DNA of 6,841 bases from JBQLZO01 sp052168315 (GTDB lineage: Bacteria; Planctomycetota; Phycisphaerae; Phycisphaerales; UBA1924). The notes below the pieces were generated by a model, which saw nothing but the letters and a program-made list of their open reading frames with translations, was not told where the DNA came from and did no database searches. The stretch lies in the NCBI GenBank assembly GCA_052168315.1, contig JBQLZO010000094.1, positions 1-6,841 on the forward strand. Direction: 5' to 3'. Positions 1 through 5,850 of this stretch are shown here, piece by piece (the stretch's first letter is position 1; the number at the start of each line of letters is the position of its first letter). The position numbers were made by a program, and so were the translations under genes.

Positions 1-67
1 CGCCCCCATCCCCATCCCGCTTCGCGTCCTGAACGCCCACGGCCCGATCCTACACCCGACTCCCCAT

Positions 68-113
68 CCCCCACACCAACCCCCACACCCACCACCCCAC
101 CCGCCCACCACCA
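68..113 (+). other. C/A-only leader before the first gene
   Basis: These 46 bases consist only of C and A except for one G at 103, and they run directly into the GTG start at 114. There is no purine-rich ribosome binding site and no convincing -35/-10 pair. A leader of this composition would be unstructured in RNA, which can help initiation without Shine-Dalgarno pairing; that role is inference. Further left (1-67) I see no complete gene. The frame of the downstream gene has a stop at 30-32, so the start cannot lie further upstream than that. A proline-rich open stretch in another frame (from 1) could be the tail of an upstream gene but cannot be supported. Confidence 0.35.
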
Positions 114-944
114 GTGCGAATCAACAACGCACATCCCGACGCCGCCGCCCATCTGACCACACGGTCGGCCATCACCACCGCCGATCCCGCGCCACCCACG
201 CCGCCCCCCGCCGGATGGAGCGGCGCCGGCTACCTCATGGCCGCCGGCATCGCCATCATCACCGCCACCCTCATCTTCAAGGCCAGAACCCGCCGCCGGG
301 CGCGCCGCAACGCCACCAGCACCACCACGCCCGCCACACCCACCCAGCCCACCCTCGCACACCACGCAAACGCCCACGCCGACGCCGAGGCCTCCCGCCA
401 GCGACTCATTGATGCCGAGCGCGAATCCCGCTCACGCCAGACACTCGAAGCCCTCATGGTCGAGGTCCAGGAACTCACCCGCCTCTGCGCCGCCCAGATC
501 GAGAACCGCGCTGTCCGCCTCGAACGCCTCATCGCCGATGCCGATGCCCGAATCACCGAACTCAGGCAGGCCGCCGCCGAGGTCCAATCCCAACATCCCC
601 ATCCTTCAGCCCAACCCCCAGCCCAGCGCCCCCCATCCACACCCACGCCCACGCCCACGCCGGCACCAACCGTCCGCCCCATCCGCGCCCATCACAACCA
701 GCACGCCGATCAGAGCGCCCTCCCCCCCGAAGCCCTCCGCGCATCCTCCATCCTCACCAACCGCGCTGCGGACCACAACGAACCACCCGTCGACCCGCTC
801 ACCCGCCGCGTCTACCACCTCGCCGACCAGGGCCTCGACCCGCTCGCCATCGCGCGCAAGCTCGAAGAGCAGATCGGCAAGGTCCAGCTGATCCTCAGCC
901 TCCGACCGCGCCCCGTCACCGCCCCCCATCGCCCCCACGCGTGA
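114..944 (+). CDS. Bitopic membrane protein, coiled coil, C-terminal DUF2802/DUF6115-like domain
   Basis: A 276-aa protein of unknown function. Residues 1-38 are a low-complexity Ala/Pro/Thr head. Residues 39-55 (GYLMAAGIAIITATLIF) form one transmembrane helix, followed by a strongly basic stretch (RTRRRARR, 58-65), which by the positive-inside rule puts the rest in the cytoplasm. Residues about 91-155 are charged and heptad-like (LEALMVEVQELTRL, then RAVRLERLIADADARI), typical of a coiled coil. Residues 160-190 are a Pro/Thr linker. Residues 220-264 (RRVYHLADQGLDPLAIARKL, then GKVQLILSLR) resemble the small helix-turn-helix-like C-terminal domain of DUF2802/DUF6115 proteins, where the motif reads roughly 'L...G.s..eIA..L....GeVeLIL.L'. 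The GTG at 114 is the only start between the in-frame stop at 30 and an ATG at 237; the ATG would cut into the membrane helix. The last 29 bp overlap the convergent ureohydrolase gene. The topology is well supported. The domain match is by eye and the role is unknown. Confidence 0.8.
   Translation: MRINNAHPDAAAHLTTRSAITTADPAPPTPPPAGWSGAGYLMAAGIAIITATLIFKARTRRRARRNATSTTTPATPTQPTLAHHANAHADAEASRQRLIDAERESRSRQTLEALMVEVQELTRLCAAQIENRAVRLERLIADADARITELRQAAAEVQSQHPHPSAQPPAQRPPSTPTPTPTPAPTVRPIRAHHNQHADQSALPPEALRASSILTNRAADHNEPPVDPLTRRVYHLADQGLDPLAIARKLEEQIGKVQLILSLRPRPVTAPHRPHA
642..659 (+). repeat. Three tandem CCCACG hexamers (Pro-Thr repeat)
   Basis: Three perfect copies of CCCACG stand head to tail and encode Pro-Thr dipeptides at residues 177-182 of the membrane protein, within a linker reading STPTPTPTPAPT. 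It looks like an ordinary low-complexity spacer between the coiled coil and the C-terminal domain. The unit is two codons long, so copy-number change would lengthen or shorten the linker without shifting the frame. Confidence 0.75.
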
Positions 945-1926
945 GCCGGCGCCGACGCGCATCCACCGCCAGAATCTCGAACGCGATGTGCGCTGCAAGA
1001 AACGCCGTCGCCCCGCCCGGATCACGATCCGGCAGCACCTCCACCACATCCGCGCCCGCCAGCCGCGGACCAAGACCACCCTCCACACGCGCCAGCCGAC
1101 GAACCAGCCCCAGCGCCTCCCGAGAGCTGAACCCCCCCGGGCACGGCGTGCCCGTCCCCGGCGCGTACGCCGGATCCACGCAGTCAATATCAAAGGTCAC
1201 ATACACCTCGCGACCGTTCACACGCTCCAGCGCCCCATCCACCACCGCGTACCCGCCCTCGAAGAACTCATCCGCCGTGATGATCCGGATCCCCTTCGAA
1301 GACCCATACGCCAGATCATCCTTCTTGTTCAACGGCCCACGGATCCCCACCGACACCATCGCCTCCGGATCGATCAACCCCTCCTCCACCGCCCGGATAA
1401 ACGGCGAGGCGTGCGAATACCGCTCCCCGAGGATCGCATCCACCGTGTCCAGATGCGCATCGAAGTGAACCAGCGCCAATCCCCCCGAAGGCCGCCCCGC
1501 CCGCGCGTACGCCGCGCGAAGTCCCGCCAGCGTGTTCGAGTGGTCGCCCCCCAGCATCAGCACCCGCATCGTCCCCGCATCCGGCAGGCCCTTCAGATGC
1601 TCCGCGATCGAGTCCGCATTCTCCTGGCACGAATACGGCCGCGGAGGCGCATCACCGCCATCCGCCAGCGACAACTCCTCCACGATCGAAACATCGTGCA
1701 CCATGTGGTAAGGCTTTACATACTGCGATGCCTCCCGGATCGCGCGCGGCCCGAACCGCGCGCCGTTCCGATAGGTCACCCCGTTGTCAAACGGAGTGCC
1801 CACCACCGCCCAGTCCACCGGACGGCTCCCCTCCGGAACATCTCCCAGCATCGGAAACCGAGCGAAACCGCACACCCCCGCGTACCGAGGCTGCGCACGA
1901 GCATCAGGCAGAATCGTCCGTCCCAT
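916..1926 (-). CDS. speB: Agmatinase-family ureohydrolase
   Basis: A 336-aa cytoplasmic binuclear metal hydrolase of the arginase/agmatinase/guanidinobutyrase superfamily, complete in length. The family cleaves a guanidino group to urea plus an amine; with agmatine the product is putrescine. All signatures are present: GGDHS (126-130), FDAHLD (155-160), FDIDCVDPAYAPGTGTP (245-261) and EVLPDRD (296-302). The predicted metal ligands are H129, D156, H158, D160, D246 and D248, with E296 as the conserved guanidinium-contacting glutamate. The N-terminal YAGVCGFARFP and TPFDNGVTYRNGARFGP stretches also fit bacterial agmatinase and guanidino-acid hydrolases rather than arginases. The substrate loop reads SHASPF (171-176) where E. 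coli SpeB has an HGT-type loop, so agmatine is likely but not proven; guanidinobutyrate, guanidinopropionate or guanidine are alternatives. The ATG at 1926 has no Shine-Dalgarno sequence and lies very close to a possible promoter. The basic tail (321-336) extends past the usual family end and overlaps the convergent membrane-protein gene. Confidence 0.93.
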   Translation of the reverse strand: MGRTILPDARAQPRYAGVCGFARFPMLGDVPEGSRPVDWAVVGTPFDNGVTYRNGARFGPRAIREASQYVKPYHMVHDVSIVEELSLADGGDAPPRPYSCQENADSIAEHLKGLPDAGTMRVLMLGGDHSNTLAGLRAAYARAGRPSGGLALVHFDAHLDTVDAILGERYSHASPFIRAVEEGLIDPEAMVSVGIRGPLNKKDDLAYGSSKGIRIITADEFFEGGYAVVDGALERVNGREVYVTFDIDCVDPAYAPGTGTPCPGGFSSREALGLVRRLARVEGGLGPRLAGADVVEVLPDRDPGGATAFLAAHIAFEILAVDARRRRLTRGGDGGR

Positions 1927-1979
1927 GCCGGAAACATGACGCCCACGAACAACCCCGTCAATCCGCTACCCTTCAACCA
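1927..1979. promoter_or_regulatory. Divergent start region between speB and the polysaccharide operon
   Basis: These 53 bp separate the ATG of the ureohydrolase (minus strand) from the ATG of the sugar-phosphate transferase (plus strand), so signals for both genes should lie here or inside the opposite gene. On the minus strand, TTGACG (1961-1956) is followed after 17 bases by CATGTT (1938-1933). This is a good -35 match with a poor -10 match; initiation about 7 bases further on would start the RNA at or near the ATG (1926), giving a leaderless message. On the plus strand, TACCCT (1967-1972) lies 7 bases before the ATG at 1980 but has no -35 partner. Neither start has a Shine-Dalgarno sequence. 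The region must contain start signals by layout; the exact boxes are tentative. Confidence 0.3.
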
Positions 1980-3215
1980 ATGCTCGCGCTCATCGCCGCC
2001 TGCCTCCTGATCAGCCTCGCCCTCTCGGCCGCCGGAACCGCCGAACTCGTCCGCTTCGGCAACCGAAAGAAGCTCCTCGACACCCCCGGCTCCCCAGGAC
2101 ACCTCAAGCTCGCCGTCCACACCACGCCCAACATCGGCGGCGTCGCCATCACCCTCGCCATCATCACCCCCATCCTCGCCGCCCTGCTCGCGGCCAACAT
2201 CATCCAACGAACCGTCTCCGCCGCCACACTCGAATCGCTCCCGCTCGCCGACCAGCTGCTCATCCACCTCCCGGGCATCGTCGAGCGCACCCCCATGGCC
2301 CTCATCCTCGTCGCCTGCCTCATCGCGCTCCACGCCGTCGGGCTCATCGACGACCGCCGCGCCCTCCCGTGGCTCCCCAAGCTCGCCGTCCAGGCCGCCG
2401 CCGCCGCCACACTCGCCATCGCCTACCCGGAGGTCCGCCTCCTCCAGATGCTCGACCAGTGGGTCCCCACCCCCTGGCCATCCATCGCGCTGACCATCCT
2501 CTGGTTCCTCGCCATCACCAACGCCATGAACTTCCTCGACAACATGGATGGCCTCTCCGCCGGCGTCGCCGCCGTTGCCTCCGCATTCTTCCTCATCGCC
2601 GCCCTCCTCTCCGAGCAGTGGTTCATCGCCGCCATCCTCGCACTGCTCATCGGCGCGCTCCTCGGGTTCCTCATCTTCAACTTCCCGATCCCCACGCGCG
2701 ACCACCCACAGGGAAAGGCGCGCATCTTCATGGGCGACTCCGGATCCCTCGTCATCGGGTTCCTCCTCGCGTTCCTCACCGTCCGGACCACATACATCCT
2801 CCCCACCGAACCAACCATCGCCACCCAGACCGACCCCATCCCCACGCCCCTCACCGACCCGACATGGGCCCTCGGCGCCGGCTGGGCCATCTTCGCCCCG
2901 CTCTGCATCCTTGCCATCCCTCTCTACGACCTCATCTCCGTCAGCGCCGTCCGCATCGCGCAAGGCAAATCCCCGCTCCACGGCGACCAGCAGCACTTCT
3001 CCCACCGACTCCGCAAACGCGGGCTCACCGTCCGCCAGACGCTCGCCATCATCTACGCCTGCACCGCCATCACCGGCATCGCCGGCGTCATGCTCACCCA
3101 GATCTCCTCAACGCTCGCCCCACTCCTGGCCCTTCAGGTCCTCCTCGTGCTCACCACGCTCGCCATCTGGGAATACGGCAGCTCGCCACGCCCGCGCCCC
3201 AACGCCGACGCATGA
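1980..3215 (+). CDS. Polyprenyl-phosphate HexNAc-1-phosphate transferase (WecA/TagO-like, glycosyltransferase family 4)
   Basis: A 411-aa polytopic inner-membrane enzyme of the MraY/WecA/TagO superfamily. Such enzymes move a HexNAc-1-phosphate (usually GlcNAc-1-P) from its UDP-sugar to undecaprenyl phosphate, the first step of O-antigen, teichoic-acid or exopolysaccharide synthesis. Visible motifs: DTPG with H47 and PNIGG (34-54); the D124-D125 pair followed by the LPWLPKLAVQ helix; NAMNFLDNMDGLSAG (181-195) with the catalytic-type Asp residues; FNFP (233-236); the KARIFMGDSGS loop (246-256, D253); and HGDQQHFSHRL (334-344), which replaces the HIHH-type loop of WecA. MraY-specific features are absent. 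About ten or eleven hydrophobic segments are seen, with a polar Thr/Pro-rich loop at 270-296. The ATG at 1980 is chosen because the protein then begins directly with the first membrane helix; the open frame further left is antisense to the ureohydrolase. The stop overlaps the next start as ATGA, which indicates translational coupling with the ligase/polymerase gene. Confidence 0.93.
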   Translation: MLALIAACLLISLALSAAGTAELVRFGNRKKLLDTPGSPGHLKLAVHTTPNIGGVAITLAIITPILAALLAANIIQRTVSAATLESLPLADQLLIHLPGIVERTPMALILVACLIALHAVGLIDDRRALPWLPKLAVQAAAAATLAIAYPEVRLLQMLDQWVPTPWPSIALTILWFLAITNAMNFLDNMDGLSAGVAAVASAFFLIAALLSEQWFIAAILALLIGALLGFLIFNFPIPTRDHPQGKARIFMGDSGSLVIGFLLAFLTVRTTYILPTEPTIATQTDPIPTPLTDPTWALGAGWAIFAPLCILAIPLYDLISVSAVRIAQGKSPLHGDQQHFSHRLRKRGLTVRQTLAIIYACTAITGIAGVMLTQISSTLAPLLALQVLLVLTTLAIWEYGSSPRPRPNADA

Positions 3216-5812
3216 CCAACACACCGCCCAACGCCACTCCCTCTCAGCACCCCCGCGCCGCCGCCGCATCGGCAGCGCTCCTCTGGACCGGCGCGCTCAC
3301 CCTCATCGCCATCCCCATCTTCCGAGCGCTCTCGCCCCACGCCCGCATCGCATGGTGGGACCTGGATGCCACCCGCATCATCCTCCCGGAAACCGCCATC
3401 ACCCCCGCGCTCTCGCTCGCGCTCGATGCCATCGCATGGGCCGCCATCCTCGCCATCGGCATCGCCGGTGCCATCCGCCCCAACCCGCGCCACGCCCGAT
3501 CCGCCCTCGCCTGGGCGTGGGCCCTGCTCATCCTCCCCCTCGCCATTGCCGCGTGGCACGCGTTCATCAAGCCCATCGACGCCGCCGCACCACCCCAGCT
3601 CCTCGAAGCCCTCAGCGCACGCCTCCCAGCGCCCGCCGTCCAGACACTCGCCATCGACCCAGCCCAGGCGCACACGCTCCCCATCCGCGGCTCGTTCGAC
3701 TCGCTCACCCGCGCCTCCGCATGGCTCACCGCCATCGCGGGCGCCATCGCCCTCATCGCCGCCGCACGAGCCCACCCGCCCATCCGCCGCATCGCCCTCG
3801 CCGCGCTCATCGCGCTGGCCGCAGCGCTCGCGCTCAAGGGCGCGCACCAGTACATCATCGAGCACGCCCGCACCGTCGCCGACTTCGAAGCCAACACCGA
3901 ATCAACGCTCGCCGCCCAGGGCGTCGCCCCCGGCACGCCCGCCGCAAGGGAGTTCGAACGAAGGCTCAGGCACCCGGACGCCACCGGCTACTTCGCGCTC
4001 TCCAATGTCTACGCCTCCACCATCGCCGCATCCCTCATCGCCGCCATCGGCGCGCTCGCCGCTGCCCTCATCGCCCGTCGCTCGCCCGCCCAAACACCTC
4101 ATCAGCCCCCGCACCCCCTCATCCTCCCCATCGCCGCAGCGCTCGCCCTCGCCTGCGCTGCGGCGCTCTACTTCGCGCAATCCAAGGGCGCCACCATCGC
4201 CTTCATCGCCGCGCTCCTCCTCCTCGCCTGGCTCGCGCGCATCCCCGCCCGCCTCACCACCCGCCTCCCCGCCGAACTGGGACGACGCCTCCGATCGCTC
4301 GCACGCCCCACGCCCAATCGCGCCGCCATCATCATCCCCGGGCTCATCATCGCCGCACTCGCCGCCATCGCCATCCGCGGCCTCATCGACCTCCACCTGG
4401 GCGAACGATCCCTCCTCTTCCGATGGCACTACCTCATCGCCTCCGCACGCATCTGGCTCGATCACCCACTCGTCGGCGTCGGCCCCGCCGAATACCAGGC
4501 CGCCTACGCCGCCGCCAAGGTCCCCCTCAACCCCGAGCAGATCGAATCGCCCCACTCCATCCTCGTCGACTGGATCGCCACCCTCGGGCTCGGCGGCATC
4601 GCGCTCGCCGCGATCCTCTTCGCCCTCGCCATCCGCCTCGCACGCAGCATCACCCGAACCCCAAACGACGCCCCCGCGCCCGACCAAAGCAACCCCGACG
4701 CCGAACGCCGCGAACGCATCGCCATCCTCGCCGCCACCGCCATCCCCGCCGCCCTCGCCGCCTACCTCCAGCTCCCCACCACCGCACCCGAAGACTCGGC
4801 CATCCGCGCCGCAGGGCTCATCGCCATGATCGCCACGGCCCTCGCCATCAACCGCATCCTCGATCCCGCCCACTCACCACCCCGCGCAAGACGCATCATC
4901 AACATCGCCTGCATCGCCGCCGCCGCCTGCATCCTCGTCCACGCGCAGATCGAGATGACCCTCACCATCCCTGGCTCCGCGCCATGGGCCTTCGCGCTCA
5001 TCGCACTCGCCCCCGCGCTCCCACCAAGCGCCACCACGCGCCGCGTCGCCACCACGCGCACCGCACCCGCCCGATTCATCATCATCGCGATCGCCCTCTC
5101 GACCCTCATCGCCACCACCACGGCCGCCGCCCACGCCCTCGCATGGGAACGCGCCCTCGCCACCGCCGCACGCACTGCCCGCCCCCTCGCCGAGGTCCGC
5201 CAGGCCATCGAACAACTCCCCACCGCGGACGCCCGCGCGGAATTCGACCGCCTCGTCGGAACCATCGCCGCCCAGGTCCTCCCGCCTTTCACCCCGCTCA
5301 ACGCCCAGACCATCGAACAACTCGACCGCTTCATCATCGGCTTCGAACGCAGCACCAACCGCGCCACCGCCGAGCGCCTGCTCGCCGCAGACCTCATCGA
5401 GCCCTCATCCCCAATCCCGCTCCGCCGCGCTGCGGCGCTCTGGCTCGCCGCCGGCGATCTCCCCAAGGCCCGCGCCGCGATCACCCTGCTCCTCCACCGA
5501 TCCGCCGACGACCCCGGCACCGTCTCCACCCTCGCCAACCTGCTCGAAGCCATCGCCACAACCACCAACGAGCCCGACGACCTCCTCATCGCCGCCCTCG
5601 CATGGTCCCACGCGCACGACATCGATCCCTACGCCGTCCGTCCCCCCCTCCGCCTGCTCGAGATCGAGCAGCGCGCCCCCTCCACGACCGGCCACCCGCC
5701 GCGCCACTGGGCCGAGATCGCGCTCCGCAACAACGACTATCTCGCGCTCGACCCCCTCAAGCAGTTCCCACCCGAAGAGGCGCAGCGCCTCCAAAGCATC
5801 GCCAACCCCTGA
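3212..5812 (+). CDS. O-antigen ligase/polymerase family protein (Wzy/WaaL superfamily) with helical C-terminal region
   Basis: An 866-aa polytopic membrane protein, longer than a typical Wzy or WaaL (about 400-450 aa). The ATG at 3212 overlaps the preceding stop. Residues 1-16 are cytoplasm-like, and about a dozen or more Ala/Ile/Leu-rich membrane segments follow up to about 640. Superfamily marks: DATGYFALSNVYAS (256-269), like the 'GtF.NpN..A' motif; SKGA (334-337), matching the common SRGA; the Wzy_C core from R404-W405 through WLDHPLVGVG (415-424) and H448 in ESPHSILVDW to LGLGG (458-462); and a late motif HAQIEMTLTIPGSA (577-590), comparable to 'vDfnl.iPa.a' of related proteins. Residues 645-866 are soluble and alpha-helical; 738-780 (RRAAALWLAAGDLPKARAAI onward) look TPR-like. 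Family members act on polyprenyl-linked glycans outside the membrane, either polymerising repeat units or ligating them to lipid or protein. Which of these applies cannot be told from sequence. Coupling to the initiating transferase supports surface-polysaccharide synthesis. The gene ends 38 bp before a convergent gene with no clear terminator between. Confidence 0.9.
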   Translation: MTNTPPNATPSQHPRAAAASAALLWTGALTLIAIPIFRALSPHARIAWWDLDATRIILPETAITPALSLALDAIAWAAILAIGIAGAIRPNPRHARSALAWAWALLILPLAIAAWHAFIKPIDAAAPPQLLEALSARLPAPAVQTLAIDPAQAHTLPIRGSFDSLTRASAWLTAIAGAIALIAAARAHPPIRRIALAALIALAAALALKGAHQYIIEHARTVADFEANTESTLAAQGVAPGTPAAREFERRLRHPDATGYFALSNVYASTIAASLIAAIGALAAALIARRSPAQTPHQPPHPLILPIAAALALACAAALYFAQSKGATIAFIAALLLLAWLARIPARLTTRLPAELGRRLRSLARPTPNRAAIIIPGLIIAALAAIAIRGLIDLHLGERSLLFRWHYLIASARIWLDHPLVGVGPAEYQAAYAAAKVPLNPEQIESPHSILVDWIATLGLGGIALAAILFALAIRLARSITRTPNDAPAPDQSNPDAERRERIAILAATAIPAALAAYLQLPTTAPEDSAIRAAGLIAMIATALAINRILDPAHSPPRARRIINIACIAAAACILVHAQIEMTLTIPGSAPWAFALIALAPALPPSATTRRVATTRTAPARFIIIAIALSTLIATTTAAAHALAWERALATAARTARPLAEVRQAIEQLPTADARAEFDRLVGTIAAQVLPPFTPLNAQTIEQLDRFIIGFERSTNRATAERLLAADLIEPSSPIPLRRAAALWLAAGDLPKARAAITLLLHRSADDPGTVSTLANLLEAIATTTNEPDDLLIAALAWSHAHDIDPYAVRPPLRLLEIEQRAPSTTGHPPRHWAEIALRNNDYLALDPLKQFPPEEAQRLQSIANP
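4132..4165. repeat. 11-bp perfect inverted repeat inside the ligase gene
   Basis: The arms are CGCCGCAGCGC (4132-4142) and GCGCTGCGGCG (4155-4165), perfect complements separated by a 12-base loop. It lies within the coding sequence, in a membrane segment just before the SKGA motif. The right arm uses GCT-GCG alanine codons where neighbouring codons are mostly GCC. No T-run follows, so it is not a standard terminator. The structure is directly visible; any function (RNA hairpin, pausing) is unproven, and codon-driven coincidence is possible. Confidence 0.55.
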
Positions 5813-5850
5813 CCACGCCCGCGCGACCTCCCACACCCCTCACATCCTCA

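Noticed and set aside
1..156. Proline-rich open frame from the left edge as the end of an upstream gene
   Set aside because: It has no recognisable sequence, overlaps the better-supported gene from 114, and any C-rich leader would give such a reading.
1728..1979. N-terminal extension of the sugar-phosphate transferase by 84 codons
   Set aside because: It would overlap the ureohydrolase coding region, is Pro/Arg/Ser-rich and polar, and family members begin close to the first membrane helix, which fits the ATG at 1980.
988..2010. Long plus-strand open frame (340 codons) antisense to the ureohydrolase
   Set aside because: The product is an Arg/His/Pro-rich string without any domain, and the opposite strand encodes a complete enzyme with all catalytic motifs. 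Long antisense frames are expected at this GC content.
1776..3005. Minus-strand open frame (409 codons) antisense to the sugar-phosphate transferase
   Set aside because: It is a Glu/Gly/Asp-rich, low-complexity shadow of a well-conserved membrane enzyme, with no membrane segment or motif of its own.
2369..3211. N-terminal extension of the ligase gene by 281 codons
   Set aside because: This stretch is the His/Pro/Arg-rich out-of-frame reading of the transferase gene; the ATGA overlap at 3212 is the natural start.
3366..4829. Plus-strand open frame of 487 codons overlapping the ligase gene in another frame
   Set aside because: The translation is almost entirely Pro and Ser, an artefact of C-rich codons read out of frame. 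The true frame shows Wzy-family motifs and membrane helices.
3902..4873. Minus-strand open frame antisense to the ligase gene
   Set aside because: Glu/Gly/Asp-rich low complexity without recognisable features; it is a shadow of the membrane-helix codons.
4762..5622. Minus-strand open frame (286 codons) antisense to the ligase C-terminal half
   Set aside because: Ala/Arg/Ser/Met-rich with no motif; the plus-strand frame continues smoothly from the Wzy_C region to a helical tail.
5777..5791. Palindrome with 7-bp arms and one central base near the end of the ligase gene, considered as a terminator
   Set aside because: A one-base loop cannot fold as such, it lies inside the coding sequence, and no T-run follows.
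5813..5850. Bidirectional terminator between the two convergent genes
   Set aside because: The 38-bp gap shows no inverted repeat with a T- or A-run that I can support.
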